In this document: positions 39,266 through 48,556 of the stretch, piece after piece
Position numbering within the stretch: position 1 is the first letter of the stretch
How the letters are laid out: each line of letters opens with the position of its first letter
DNA from: Beijerinckiaceae bacterium
GTDB lineage: Bacteria; Pseudomonadota; Alphaproteobacteria; Rhizobiales; Beijerinckiaceae
Reading direction: 5' to 3'
DNA: 64,000 nucleotides
NCBI GenBank assembly: GCA_027531565.1
Contig: JAPZSB010000006.1
Location: 129,001-193,000 of the forward strand
The notes under the pieces: model-generated
Told to the model about the DNA's origin: nothing
Databases searched by the model: none
The model's input: the letters and a program-made list of their open reading frames with translations, nothing else
Position numbers and translations under genes: made by a program

Positions 39266-39721
39266 TGCAAAAAATCCGAAAAGAGCCGCCGTGCTCAGGC
39301 AGGCAGCAGAAAGCGTTCGCCGTTTCCGGCTTCCGAGGTGGTCAGATGTCGGCCCTGACCGGGCTGCAGCTCATCATCGTCATGGCTGTTCCCTCACGCT
39401 TCTTGTGCAAGACACGAGGCTTGCATCATATGAAGTCGAATAGCGGCCACTCCCTGCTTTGGCTAGTGCGCAAAGGTCACAGTGTTGCCGGATTGTCGAT
39501 CGCGCCCGAAGTGCGATGCAGTCATGTTTTAGGTGTCGAACGTCCGGTGTCGGAGCCAAACGATGAGGGCGTCAGCGACCGCGATGGGGGCGCGAAGCAG
39601 AACTCGGCTCGCGTGACTGTTATTGTGCACAAGGATCGCAAACAGGTTTCTTGGTTGCGGTCCAAAAGAAAACGCGTTTTCATATATTGAAAGCGATCGC
39701 TCACTAATATATATAGACCAC
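39266..39721. other. Divergent promoter region of rtcB-prfH and the TetR regulator
   Basis: 456 bp with no gene that I accept. The right end carries two perfect palindromes before the TetR gene (listed separately). The left part should hold the rtcB promoter; I looked for a -24/-12 sigma-54 site, since E. coli rtcB uses one, and did not find it. Open frames over 39211-39690 show no recognisable protein and may be a decayed gene. Confidence 0.45.
39668..39701. promoter_or_regulatory. Two perfect palindromes before the TetR gene
   Basis: GAAAACGCGTTTTC (39668-39681) and AGCGATCGCT (39692-39701) are exact dyads, 10 bp apart, directly upstream of an AT-rich TAATATATATAG stretch and of the TetR start (39722). 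They are the best candidates for autoregulatory operators of this TetR protein. Confidence 0.55.
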
Positions 39722-40339
39722 ATGAGTGATCATGTCCGCTCCCGCCCCGGTCGCCCCGTTGACCATTCCGCACGCGCGACAAGGCGCCAACAAATCATGG
39801 ATGGCGCGCGCGCCTGTTTCCACCGGCATGGCTTCCATGCCGCAGGGACGGCAGACATCGCAGCTGCCGCAAAGGTCAGCGTGGCCAATCTCTACCAGTA
39901 CTTCTCAAGCAAGGACGAATTGATCATCGCGATCGCGGAGGAAGATCTCAATGCTGACCTCGCGCTGCTCGGCACGATCAAGTCTGCTGGATCGATCGAA
40001 AAGGCGATGGAACTGGCGGTTGAGGCAATCACACGGGAGGCGAGCGACCCTTCCGTTTCACGCTTGCGGCTGGAGGTCTCGACCGAGGCAACGCGCAACC
40101 CTGGTGTGGCAGATGTGGTTCTCCGCGCCGAGCACATGCAGCGTGCGGCGCTGGAGGAGTGGATCCGGCAAAGTCAGGCGAAAGGCGAATTGGCGGCCGA
40201 TCTCGATCCGGAATTGTCCGCTTTTGCACTTCTGTGTCTGATTGATGGCGCGTTCGCCCGTGTCGCCACGGGCGTTTTGCAACCGGGCTCCGCGGCCCGC
40301 GATCTTATGTGCGCCATCCGGGCCCTTTTTCGCATCTGA
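39722..40339 (+). CDS. TetR-family transcriptional regulator of the downstream exporter
   Basis: 205 residues. The helix-turn-helix is RQQIMDGARACFHRHGFHAAGTADIAAAAKVSVANLYQYFSSKDELIIAIAEEDL (about 19-72); the C-terminal helices LSAFALLCLIDGAFARVATGVL form the ligand/dimer domain. It is 37 nt upstream of a three-gene exporter on the same strand and has palindromes at its own promoter, so it most likely represses the whole operon until an effector binds. Confidence 0.9.
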   Translation: MSDHVRSRPGRPVDHSARATRRQQIMDGARACFHRHGFHAAGTADIAAAAKVSVANLYQYFSSKDELIIAIAEEDLNADLALLGTIKSAGSIEKAMELAVEAITREASDPSVSRLRLEVSTEATRNPGVADVVLRAEHMQRAALEEWIRQSQAKGELAADLDPELSAFALLCLIDGAFARVATGVLQPGSAARDLMCAIRALFRI

Positions 40340-40376
40340 ACGAAGACGAAAGACATGCCAAAGGCTTGTATAAATT

Positions 40377-42695
40377 ATGAATAAGTCCTCATTTATAAAA
40401 ATAAAAAGCCCGTTCTGGGCCTCTGTCGCCACTGGAGCCGGTTCTACCTTCGTGAGCGGAACCGTGACCATGGCGGTAACATGGTCGCTTCTCTCGGGCG
40501 GGGTGAGTGCGGCCTATGCCGGCTTAGCCGCGGCCTGCCTTGCCCTTCCGGTCTCGCTCGGCATGTTTGTCGGTGGCCGGTTGATTGATCGCATAGGAGC
40601 GAGGCCGGTTCTGTTGGCCTCCAACCTGCTGACACTGGGCGCGGCCTTGGCTGCCATGTGGGTCATCACCACACGGTCGGAGGCCCTCGTGGCCATCATC
40701 GCACTGCTGGCGGTTTCTAACGGGCTCGGCGCGCCGGGGGTGGTCGCGCAAGATGCACGCATGCCACAACTGGCGAGGATAGCGGGCCTGAGGCTGGAGC
40801 AGGCGAACGGCCTACGTGACCTTGCCAACCAGCTCGGCACGATCGGAGGCCCGGCATTGGGTGTACTCGCTGTTGAGCTCACCGGATTGGCAGGCGCTCT
40901 CGGTGTGTCATTGGTGATGCTCACCATCATTGCCTTGATCGATGCCCGGTTCTTCCCTCGCTTTCGTGACATCCGGCGAGCGGCGACCTCAAACACCAAG
41001 GATCCGTTGAAGCGGATCCTGAGCGATCGTTCGCTCCGTGCGGTGGTGCTCCTCGCCTTACCGATGGTCGCGATCTTTACGTCACTCGACGAGATTCTCG
41101 CGCCAACCTTGGCCCTTTCCGCCGGGCTGGGCGGTATGGCGCTGACTATCTTCCTGGCATTGACCGGCGTTTCGGCCTTCTCCTCGGCTGCCGCATTTGC
41201 CAGCGCCGGCCACAGGATAGCGAAACGAACAATCGTGATTGGCGGCATGGCTATCTCTGCCATGGGCTTTATCGGGCTTGCCGCCCTGCCGTCGCGCGAG
41301 AGCTTTTTCATCGCCCCGGTGCTGATCGGCTGCGGCATCGGCCCGTTATGGCCGGTCATGCTCACAGCCATCCAGTCCCGCGTGCCGCGTGCCGAGCTTG
41401 GGGGCGTGATCGGCGCGCTCGCCGCCGTGGCGCTATTGGCGCAGCCGGCCTCCTCCTTGACGACCGGGCCAGCGGTCGCGTCCCTTGGGGCCGAGACGGT
41501 CGCATGGGTGATCGCGCTGATCGCGGGCAGCCTCGCCTTGCTTGCGCCCCTTCTCGGAGGGCTTCGTGAACTCGATACACCTGCCTCCCAGCATAAAACC
41601 TTGCCGCTTGGTGCCGGCTATCGGCCGAGGTTAATCGCCGTTGCGCTGTCGGCAGCCGGTGCTCTTTGGTTCGGGTATCAGCATGTTTCGGGCACGGTCG
41701 TCCGACATACGGACCCATCCATCGTCGCATCCGCGCATGCGACCCAGACGGTCACGGGAATCGGCGCGCTCGGTCGCATTGAGCCTGCATCGCGGATCCT
41801 CAGGATCAGCGCGCCACTCGGCGCCGAGCCGCCGCGCATTGAACGCGTTTATGTGCGTGCCGGCGATACCGTTTTGGCCGGACAGGTCATGGCGGTCATG
41901 GCTGATCACTCCATTCGAACCGCGGCTGTCGCGACCGCGGAGGCGCACGTGAGGGTCGCAGAAGCGGAACTCGCCCGCATCCGGGCTGGCGCGCGTCCCT
42001 CGGAACGTGCGGCACAGCGGGCGCGGATCGAAGCTTTGGTGGCACAGGTCCAGTTGGCCCGCATGACGCTCGACCGCCGCGTGGCGCTCATGCGGTCTGA
42101 CGCTGCCTCCGCCGCGCAGTTTGACGATGCCAACGCCACGCTGTCGCGCTTGGTGGCGGAACTCGCGGCCGCCGAAGCGGTCTATGAGACTTTGGCGGAT
42201 GCCAGGGCTGAGGATGTCGCCGTGTCCGAGGCTACGCTCGGCCGGGCGCGCGCCGACCTCGCCCAACGGCGCGCCGAACTCGAACTGAGCCAGATCCGCG
42301 CGCCGATGGACGGCACTGTTCTGGTCGTGAATGCCCGCGAAGGCGAGCGTGCCGGGTCGGATGGTTTGCTCTCCCTCGCAGACCTCCGTGCCATGGAAGT
42401 CGTCGCCGAGATCTATGAGAGCGACGCACCCCGCCTGCGCATCGGCCTAGGAGCCGAGGTGCTTCTACCGGGCATCGAGGCGCCGCTCTCGGCTCATGTC
42501 AGCGAGATTGGCTGGCTCGTGCGCCGAAACGATGCGATCGGCACAGATCCTGTGGCCCGTATCGATGCACGCGTCATCGAGGTGCGCCTGCGCCTCTCAC
42601 CAGAGGTGAGCGATCGGGTCACGCGGCTTTCCAATATGCAGGTTGCGGTACGCATCCATACCGACGAGAAGCCCGCAGTCTCGGGACCGCGATAA
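40377..42695 (+). CDS. Fusion of an MFS transporter and a HlyD/DevB-type membrane-fusion protein
   Basis: 772 residues in one uninterrupted frame. Residues 1-395 are a 12-helix MFS domain (VTMAVTWSLL, GGRLIDRIGARPVL motif A, NGLRDLANQLGTIGGPALGV, and the second half from about 210). Residues 415-438 (RLIAVALSAAGALWFGYQHVSG) are one extra membrane helix. Residues 440-772 are a periplasmic adaptor: GIGALGRIEPASRIL, a coiled-coil hairpin (about 515-640) and the lipoyl-like LSQIRAPMDGTVLVVNAREGERAG. The next gene (DevC-like) starts in the stop codon. Adaptors in this operon position are normally separate DevB proteins; here the adaptor is welded to an MFS pump. Confidence 0.85.
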   Translation: MNKSSFIKIKSPFWASVATGAGSTFVSGTVTMAVTWSLLSGGVSAAYAGLAAACLALPVSLGMFVGGRLIDRIGARPVLLASNLLTLGAALAAMWVITTRSEALVAIIALLAVSNGLGAPGVVAQDARMPQLARIAGLRLEQANGLRDLANQLGTIGGPALGVLAVELTGLAGALGVSLVMLTIIALIDARFFPRFRDIRRAATSNTKDPLKRILSDRSLRAVVLLALPMVAIFTSLDEILAPTLALSAGLGGMALTIFLALTGVSAFSSAAAFASAGHRIAKRTIVIGGMAISAMGFIGLAALPSRESFFIAPVLIGCGIGPLWPVMLTAIQSRVPRAELGGVIGALAAVALLAQPASSLTTGPAVASLGAETVAWVIALIAGSLALLAPLLGGLRELDTPASQHKTLPLGAGYRPRLIAVALSAAGALWFGYQHVSGTVVRHTDPSIVASAHATQTVTGIGALGRIEPASRILRISAPLGAEPPRIERVYVRAGDTVLAGQVMAVMADHSIRTAAVATAEAHVRVAEAELARIRAGARPSERAAQRARIEALVAQVQLARMTLDRRVALMRSDAASAAQFDDANATLSRLVAELAAAEAVYETLADARAEDVAVSEATLGRARADLAQRRAELELSQIRAPMDGTVLVVNAREGERAGSDGLLSLADLRAMEVVAEIYESDAPRLRIGLGAEVLLPGIEAPLSAHVSEIGWLVRRNDAIGTDPVARIDARVIEVRLRLSPEVSDRVTRLSNMQVAVRIHTDEKPAVSGPR

Positions 42696-43855
42696 TGCGC
42701 TCTATTTGGCTCGCATCCCGCCTTGCTTGGCGACAACTGACCCACCAGCCGGCGCGGCTTGCGAGCGCCGTGGCCGGCGTGGTCTTTGCCTGCCTGCTTG
42801 TTTTCATGCAGCTGGGCTTCCACGACGCCCTTTTCGACAGCGCGACCTCGACCGCCCGGGCGATCCGTGGCGACATCATCATGTTCAGTCGCCAGTCCGA
42901 GACGACCTCGCGAACCTCCGGCTTGCCTCGCGCCCGGCTGATGCAGGCGCTTGCCGATCCGGATGTCGCCCGCGTGACGCCCATTTATCTGGGCCAGGTC
43001 ATCTGGAAGAACCCGGAAACGGCTGTACGCCGCTCCATCATGGTTTTGGGGGCAGACCCTGATTCAGGGGTATTCGCGCTCGAAGGCGCCAGTGCGGCTG
43101 CCGAGCGATTGCGCCAGCGCGATACGCTGCTCTTCGATGCGCAATCCCGGCCCGAATACGGTCCGATCGGGGAGCGCTTGGCCCGCGGTGCAACGACGGT
43201 TGAGGTTGCCAACCGCACCACGGAAGTGGTGGGTCTTTTCCGGCTCGGAGCCTCCTTCGCGGCCGACGGCAACCTGCTCACGAGCGACGTCAATTTTCAT
43301 CGGCTGGTGCGCGACCGGATGCCGGACATGGTCGATGTGGGGGCTGTGTTCCTCAAGGCTGGCGCGGATGTGAGTGCGGCTAAAACGCGGCTTCAGCGGC
43401 TGCTTCCTGATGATGTCCGGGTGATGACCCGCGATGAGTTCATTGCGAACGAGCGTGCCTATTGGGCGAACTCGGCCGCCATTGGCTTCATCTTTCTCTT
43501 CGGCGTTGGTATGGGCCTGATTGTGGGCTTTGTGATTGTCTATCAGATCCTTTTCACGGATGTCGCCAACCACCTGTCCGAATACGCGACGCTAAAGGCG
43601 ATGGGCTACTCGGATCATTATCTGCTCGCCGTGGTCTTCAGCGAAGCCCTGATGCTCGCTGCGCTCGGCTTCGTGCCCGGCCTTGCCCTCTCATGGTGGC
43701 TGTTCGATGTCTCGGCTGATGCGACCTTCCTGCCAATGTTGCTGCGGCCGGACATGGCGGCTTTCGTCTTCGTGCTGATTTTCGCGATGTGCGCCGCATC
43801 CGGAGCGGTTGCCGTTCGGAAGCTGCGCGACGCCAACCCTGCCGATATGTTCTGA
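42695..43855 (+). CDS. DevC-like ABC exporter permease
   Basis: 386-residue FtsX/MacB-type permease. One N-terminal helix (ASAVAGVVFACLLVFMQLGFHDALFDSATS), a large periplasmic domain, and three C-terminal helices (IGFIFLFGVGMGLIVGFVIVYQILFTDVANHLSEYATLKAMGYSD..., LAVVFSEALMLAALGFVPGLALSWWLF, MAAFVFVLIFAMCAASGAVAVRKL) match DevC. Its ATG shares an A with the upstream TAA. It works with the DevA-like ATPase and the adaptor part of the fusion to export a hydrophobic or lipid substrate, not identified. Confidence 0.87.
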   Translation: MRSIWLASRLAWRQLTHQPARLASAVAGVVFACLLVFMQLGFHDALFDSATSTARAIRGDIIMFSRQSETTSRTSGLPRARLMQALADPDVARVTPIYLGQVIWKNPETAVRRSIMVLGADPDSGVFALEGASAAAERLRQRDTLLFDAQSRPEYGPIGERLARGATTVEVANRTTEVVGLFRLGASFAADGNLLTSDVNFHRLVRDRMPDMVDVGAVFLKAGADVSAAKTRLQRLLPDDVRVMTRDEFIANERAYWANSAAIGFIFLFGVGMGLIVGFVIVYQILFTDVANHLSEYATLKAMGYSDHYLLAVVFSEALMLAALGFVPGLALSWWLFDVSADATFLPMLLRPDMAAFVFVLIFAMCAASGAVAVRKLRDANPADMF

Positions 43856-43865
43856 GAGTTGCGCC

Positions 43866-44561
43866 ATGATGCCTGCCATCGAGATCAAGGGCCTGGAACA
43901 TTGGTTCGGCAAAGGCGAACTCCGGCGACAGATCCTGTTCGACATCGATCTCTCGACTGCACCGGGGGAGATCGTCATCCTCACAGGCCCATCCGGCTCC
44001 GGGAAGACGACGCTGCTGACCCTGATTGGTGCCCTTAGAGCAGTGGAGCAAGGAAGCCTCCGCCTATTCGGACGTGAGCTGCGTGGCGCCAGCGATGATG
44101 ACCGCATCGCGGTGCGCCGCCGCATCGGCTTCATATTCCAGCAGCACAACCTCCTAGGTTTCCTTTCAGCCCGTCAGAATGTCGAGATGGCCCTTGAACT
44201 TGATCCTACAATTGACGCCGGCGAACGCCGGAGCCTTGCGTCCGTTATGCTTGCCAAGGTCGGGCTGGGTGAGCGGCTTGATCACCCACCATCGAAACTG
44301 TCCGGCGGGCAGAAGCAGCGCGTGGCCGTTGCCCGTGCACTGGTCGGCAATCCCGACCTCGTGCTGGCCGACGAGCCGACCGCCTCGCTCGACAAGGTCA
44401 CCGGGCAAGAGGTGGCTACGCTCATCGAGCGTCTCGCCCGAGAACGTGGTGCCTCGATCCTGCTTGTGACGCATGATCCACGCATCCTCGGGATAGCGGA
44501 CCGCATAATCGCCATGGAAGACGGTCGCATCGTGAATGCCGCCGAAAATCCGTGTGATTGA
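43866..44561 (+). CDS. DevA-like ABC exporter ATPase
   Basis: 231-residue ATPase. Walker A GPSGSGKTT (about 41-49), Q-loop IGFIFQQHNLL, signature KLSGGQKQRVAVARAL, Walker B LVLADEPTASLD and switch His VTHDPRIL are intact; the order and wording are MacB/LolD/DevA-type. Start ATG 43866, 10 nt after the permease stop; ATG 43869 is equally possible. Last gene of the exporter operon; a 14-bp palindrome follows. Confidence 0.92.
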   Translation: MMPAIEIKGLEHWFGKGELRRQILFDIDLSTAPGEIVILTGPSGSGKTTLLTLIGALRAVEQGSLRLFGRELRGASDDDRIAVRRRIGFIFQQHNLLGFLSARQNVEMALELDPTIDAGERRSLASVMLAKVGLGERLDHPPSKLSGGQKQRVAVARALVGNPDLVLADEPTASLDKVTGQEVATLIERLARERGASILLVTHDPRILGIADRIIAMEDGRIVNAAENPCD

Positions 44562-44868
44562 CGCTGAGCTAGCTCAGGTCCCTAAAATGGTAGCTGTATA
44601 ACCGCCACTGCCTTTTTGTGCTTGGCGTCGTTCACTGGCATTCGCCGCTAGCTCCAGATTTTTTGTGGGCTAGCCGTTGCTCAGTTCTTAACACGAGCGA
44701 ATGACTGCTTTCGATGAAGGTCGCCACAGCCCCGAACGACAGCAATGCGCCCCCATTGCGGACGCTCGCTCGCCCAAGCAGATTGACCAAAAACCGGACC
44801 TTCAATGTATCTAGAAGGCAAAGGTTTAATCACCTAAATCGGTCTCGCCCACCGAACAATGCGAAAGG
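44562..44868. other. Intergenic region after the exporter operon
   Basis: 307 bp between convergent genes. CTGAGCTAGCTCAG (44564-44577) is a perfect 14-bp palindrome directly after the ATPase stop codon; it has no T-run and may be a mRNA 3' hairpin. The rest is AT-richer DNA without a recognisable gene; a 64-codon frame at 44714 has no coding character that I trust. Confidence 0.5.
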
Positions 44869-45420
44869 TCAGGGCGAACACTGCCTGCGTCGAGCGAGTT
44901 CCCGGTAGAGGGCTTCGGGCGAAACGCCAATCTCATCCGCCAGCGCGAGCCAATGTCCCTTTCCGGGCATGGCCCCCTCATGAAGGACAAGCCAAGCGTC
45001 AAGCCGGTCCCCAACCTTGTGCAGCGAGAGAATCTCGGCGCGGGCGCGGGTTCTTTGAATTTGCGCGGCCAGATGTCGTGCCAGTTCCTCCACGATCTGC
45101 GGGTAGGCTTGCGACGTTGCGTTTAGCTGGTTGATCGGAACGCTTGCAACTTCTGTCTCCGTGATCGCGATCGCATCACAGTGGTAGGCAAAGGCAAAGA
45201 CCGATGCTTCAGCCACGATATCACCTGGTCGGGCGCGTTGCAGGATAAGCCTGCGGCCTTCGGGCGAATTTCGTTCCAGCGCGATCTGTCCCTGAACAAC
45301 AAGATAGAGTCTTTGAACCTTCTGACCGGCTCGGAAAAGTTGCTTGCCTGCTGCAAGCTGCTGTCTGTTTGAACCAGGGCCAAATAGGCGAGATGTGAGC
45401 AAAGACATGATTACAATCAT
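44869..45420 (-). CDS. Crp/Fnr-family transcriptional regulator
   Basis: 183 residues, short for the family. The cyclic-nucleotide-like jelly roll (QQLAAGKQLFRAGQKVQRLYLVVQGQIALERNSPEGRRLILQRARPGDIVAEASVFA) leads to a dimer helix and a Crp-type helix-turn-helix (HWLALADEIGVSPEALYRELARRR). The four Cys of an Fnr iron-sulfur cluster are absent. The start ATG 45420 has GAGGTGG 5 nt upstream. It is divergent from a Spy-like gene with only 55 bp between starts, and a palindrome covers its own start codon. Confidence 0.85.
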   Translation of the reverse strand: MIVIMSLLTSRLFGPGSNRQQLAAGKQLFRAGQKVQRLYLVVQGQIALERNSPEGRRLILQRARPGDIVAEASVFAFAYHCDAIAITETEVASVPINQLNATSQAYPQIVEELARHLAAQIQRTRARAEILSLHKVGDRLDAWLVLHEGAMPGKGHWLALADEIGVSPEALYRELARRRQCSP

Positions 45421-45422
45421 GT
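45405..45422. promoter_or_regulatory. Palindrome over the Crp/Fnr gene start codon
   Basis: ACATGATTACAATCATGT has 8-bp perfect arms around a central 2 bp and covers the ATG at 45420-45418. Crp/Fnr proteins bind 16-22-bp dyads, so it is a candidate site for negative autoregulation by blocking the start region. It is also about 55 bp upstream of the divergent Spy-like gene. Confidence 0.5.
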
Positions 45423-45475
45423 GCCACCTCACGCCTTCGTGCAATTGAGATTGCCATCCATCGCGGAGGTTCTCC

Positions 45476-46030
45476 ATGAAGACGTTCAATCTTGCTTTCC
45501 CCGGATTGCTGGTCGTCAGTTGGCTGGCGCTGGCAACAGGTGCTTCGGCCCAGCATCAGGGGCACCATCAAAACCCGCAGCACTCGCCTTATTCCGGGTT
45601 TGAAACCCGGTCGATCAAGGCGTTATCGGAAGCTCAGATCGCTGATCTCAAGGCAGGGCGTGGAATGGGCCTCGCGTTGGCGGCCGAGCTCAACGGTTAT
45701 CCTGGTCCGATGCATGTGCTGGAACTGGCGGACAAGCTTGGACTGACGCCTGATCAGCGCATCCGCATGCAGGATTTGGTCGATGCGATGAAGCAGGAGA
45801 CCATTGGGATCGGCGAAGACGTCATCATGGCGGAGCGAGCTCTTGACAGTCTTTTTTCCGAAAACCGTGCCGATGCCGCATCCTTGGCGTCAGCGGTGAA
45901 AACGGTAGCGGAGGCACAAGGCCGGCTGCGCCAAGCCCACTTGCGATACCATCTCGAAACGAAAGCCGCGCTTAGCCCCGAACAGATCAGGGATTACGCG
46001 CGGCTTCGGGGCTACACGAAGAACCCGTGA
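45476..46030 (+). CDS. Periplasmic Spy/CpxP-like (heavy-metal sensor/chaperone) protein
   Basis: 184 residues. Signal peptide MKTFNLAFPGLLVVSWLALATGASAQ, then a His-rich start (HQGHHQNPQHS), then the helical LTPDQRIRMQDLVDAMKQETIGIGEDVIMAERALDSLF...HLRYHLETKAALSPEQIRDYARLRGY pattern of the LTxxQ/Spy family. Such proteins bind metal or unfolded proteins in the periplasm. GGAGG precedes the ATG. It is convergent with the copper ATPase gene, 10 nt apart, and probably serves copper stress. Confidence 0.8.
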   Translation: MKTFNLAFPGLLVVSWLALATGASAQHQGHHQNPQHSPYSGFETRSIKALSEAQIADLKAGRGMGLALAAELNGYPGPMHVLELADKLGLTPDQRIRMQDLVDAMKQETIGIGEDVIMAERALDSLFSENRADAASLASAVKTVAEAQGRLRQAHLRYHLETKAALSPEQIRDYARLRGYTKNP

Positions 46031-46040
46031 CGCGTTCGCT

Positions 46041-48458
46041 TCACAGCTTCAGGGTTCGCAACCGCAAGGCGTTCATGATGACGCTCACGGAGGATAGCGC
46101 CATCGCTGCCGCTGCAATGATTGGCGAAACGAGAATGCCGAAAGCGGGGTAGAGAATACCAGCCGCAATCGGCACGCCAGCTGCGTTGTAAAAAAACGCG
46201 AAAAACAGGTTCTGCCGGATATTGGCCATGGTTGCGGCGGAGAGCTGGCGTGCCTTGACGATCCCATTGAGATCCCCCTTGAGCAGCGCGACCGAAGCGC
46301 TTTCGAGCGCGACATCAGTGCCGTTGCCCATGGCGATGCCAACATCGGCGGCAGCAAGCGCTGGGGCATCGTTGACGCCATCGCCCGCCATCGCAACGAT
46401 CTTGCCCTCGGCACGAAGACCAGCAACCACCGCCTGCTTGCGCTCCGGCGTGACCTCAGCTTCGAACCTGCTGATGCCGAGCCGTTTCGCGATGGCTTCT
46501 GCTGTGCCTTTCGCATCGCCGGTCAGCATCATGATTTCGATACCTGCCTCGCGCAGAGCAGCCAGTGCTGTCGGAGTTGACTGCTTGATGGGATCTTCAA
46601 TGCGGAGAATCCCGGCGAGATGTCCGTCAACCGCGACGAAAACCGCTGTTGCGCCTTCATACCGCATGGTCACTGCCGCTTCGGAATTCACAGCCACACC
46701 GATCTCGGCGAGGTAGCGCTCCTGGCCGATGGCGATATCGCGGCCGTTGATCTTCGCGCGGGCACCTTTGCCAATGGGCGAGTCGAATTCGAGCGCAGGC
46801 AGGAGGGCAACGCCACGCTTCCCGGCTTCCGAAACGATGGCATGCGCCAGCGGGTGTTCGCTGAGTTTCTCCACCGAGGCAGCGAGTTGAAGTAACTCGT
46901 TCTCTTCGATGGAGCCCGTCGTGACAATCCCAGTGACACTCGGCCGCCCTTCGGTCAGCGTGCCGGTCTTGTCGATCATCAACATATCGACCTTTTCCAT
47001 CCGCTCCAGCGCTTCGGCGTTCTTGACCAACACGCCGGCGCGCGCACCTGCACCGACGCCGACCATGATCGACATCGGCGTCGCCAGCCCGAGGGCGCAG
47101 GGGCAGGCGATAATCAGCACTGCGACTGCCGCGATCAACGCGTAGGAGAATTGCGGGGACGGGCCAAAGACATACCAGCCTGCGAAGGCTAGAACAGATA
47201 TCAGCATGACGGCAGGAACGAACCAGCCGGATACCGTATCCGCAAGGCGCTGGATCGGTGCACGCGAACGCTGCGCCTGCGCAACAAGCTGGACAATCCG
47301 CGCCAGCATCGTATCGCGCCCCACAGCGGTTGCCTCGATGACCAGCGAACCAGTGGTGTTGATCGTGCCGCCAATGACGCGCGTGCCAACAGCTTTTGCA
47401 ACTGGCACCGGCTCGCCGGTTACCATGGCTTCATCAACGTTCGATCGCCCTTCGACCACAGTACCGTCGACCGGGATTTTCTCGCCGGGGCGGACGCGCA
47501 GCCGATCGCCAAGATGGACGTGTTCGAGCGGGATATCATTTTCAACGCCCTTCGCATCGATTTTCCGGGCGGTTTTCGGTGCCAGACCCAGCAGGGCCTT
47601 GATCGCACCGGAGGTCTGCTCGCGGGCGCGCAATTCCAGCACCTGACCCAAGAGCACGAGCACGGTGATCACGGCTGCCGCTTCGAAATAGACCGCAACC
47701 GAGCCATCGCTGGCCTGGAAAGCGGGCGGGAACAGGCTGGGGGAGAGGGTCGCAACGATGCTGTAAACCCATGCAGCGCCGGTTCCGATCGCGATCAGCG
47801 TGAACATGTTGAAGTTGCGGGAGACGAGTGAAGCCCAGCCGCGTTCGAAAAACGGCCAGCCTGCCCAAAGCACAACGGGGGTTGCAAGTGCGAGTTGGAC
47901 GAAGTTCGAAGTCTGGCCGGCCATCAGCGTATGGAAATTGAAGACATGTGCGCCCATTTCGAGGAAAAATACCGGAATTGTGAGCGCCAGACCGATCCAG
48001 AACCGGCGGGTCATGTCCGCCAGTTCAGGATTGGGGGCATCGGCGAGGCTGACGGTCTCGGGCTCAAGCGCCATGCCGCAGATCGGGCAGGAGCCTGGAC
48101 CTTCCTGCCGCACTTCCGGATGCATCGGGCAGGTATAGATCGTACCTTCCGGCATCGGCTCGGCGACATGCTTGGCAGCGGGTTCAAGATATTTCTGCGG
48201 ATTGGCCTCGAACTTCGTCCGGCACCCAGCCGAGCAGAAATAGTAATCCACTTCTTCATGGCTGAATTGATGTTTCGCAGTCGCGGGATCGACATCCATC
48301 CCGCAAACCGGGTCCTTGACCAGACTTGGCCGACCGGCTGCATCGTGCCCGTGATGCCCTGGCCCATGGTGGTGATGCGCATGTTCGCCATGACCGCTAC
48401 AACATCCTCCTGCCGGCTTTGCGGGGTTTGAACCGGTGTCCAGCGTCGCTTTGGTCAT
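46041..48458 (-). CDS. copA: Copper-translocating P1B-type ATPase
   Basis: 805 residues. N-terminus: His-rich [21 protein letters not shown], a YHS-type domain ([10 protein letters not shown]...[12 protein letters not shown]) and a heavy-metal-binding box ([24 protein letters not shown]). Core: membrane CPC motif ([11 protein letters not shown]), DKTGT phosphorylation site, HP locus (SEHPLAHAI), [10 protein letters not shown] and the Cu-specific NxxxYN / MxxSS elements near the C-terminus ([19 protein letters not shown]). It exports Cu(I). ATG 48458 has AGGAGA upstream. Divergent from cueR with a clear MerR-type operator between. Confidence 0.95.
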   Translation of the reverse strand: MTKATLDTGSNPAKPAGGCCSGHGEHAHHHHGPGHHGHDAAGRPSLVKDPVCGMDVDPATAKHQFSHEEVDYYFCSAGCRTKFEANPQKYLEPAAKHVAEPMPEGTIYTCPMHPEVRQEGPGSCPICGMALEPETVSLADAPNPELADMTRRFWIGLALTIPVFFLEMGAHVFNFHTLMAGQTSNFVQLALATPVVLWAGWPFFERGWASLVSRNFNMFTLIAIGTGAAWVYSIVATLSPSLFPPAFQASDGSVAVYFEAAAVITVLVLLGQVLELRAREQTSGAIKALLGLAPKTARKIDAKGVENDIPLEHVHLGDRLRVRPGEKIPVDGTVVEGRSNVDEAMVTGEPVPVAKAVGTRVIGGTINTTGSLVIEATAVGRDTMLARIVQLVAQAQRSRAPIQRLADTVSGWFVPAVMLISVLAFAGWYVFGPSPQFSYALIAAVAVLIIACPCALGLATPMSIMVGVGAGARAGVLVKNAEALERMEKVDMLMIDKTGTLTEGRPSVTGIVTTGSIEENELLQLAASVEKLSEHPLAHAIVSEAGKRGVALLPALEFDSPIGKGARAKINGRDIAIGQERYLAEIGVAVNSEAAVTMRYEGATAVFVAVDGHLAGILRIEDPIKQSTPTALAALREAGIEIMMLTGDAKGTAEAIAKRLGISRFEAEVTPERKQAVVAGLRAEGKIVAMAGDGVNDAPALAAADVGIAMGNGTDVALESASVALLKGDLNGIVKARQLSAATMANIRQNLFFAFFYNAAGVPIAAGILYPAFGILVSPIIAAAAMALSSVSVIMNALRLRTLKL

Positions 48459-48509
48459 ATGATTCTCCTGTAATCGAATTCGGAAAAGACGTTCTTGAAA
48501 CCAGTCAGC

Positions 48510-48533
48510 ACCTTCCCATAATGGGAAGGTCAA
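48510..48533 (-). promoter_or_regulatory. CueR/MerR-type operator-promoter of copA
   Basis: ACCTTCCC (48510-48517) and GGGAAGGT (48523-48530) form a perfect dyad around ATAAT. On the minus strand TTGACC (from 48533) is a -35 element running into the dyad, the typical MerR-family layout with a long spacer that the activator twists to allow transcription. It lies 52 bp before the copA start and 24 bp before cueR. Confidence 0.85.
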
Positions 48534-48556
48534 GGACAAAAATGGGAGGCATCCGG

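Noticed and set aside
39266-39430. Sigma-54 (-24/-12) promoter for rtcB
   Set aside because: No GG-N10-GC pair of good quality was found upstream of rtcB, and no RtcR activator gene is adjacent.
39211-39690. 159-codon plus-strand frame in the rtcB-tetR gap
   Set aside because: Its first part is antisense to rtcB and the rest matches nothing I know; it could be a decayed gene but is not supportable.
44714-44908. 64-codon frame between the exporter and the Crp/Fnr gene
   Set aside because: Basic, motif-free and partly antisense to the regulator; no ribosome site.
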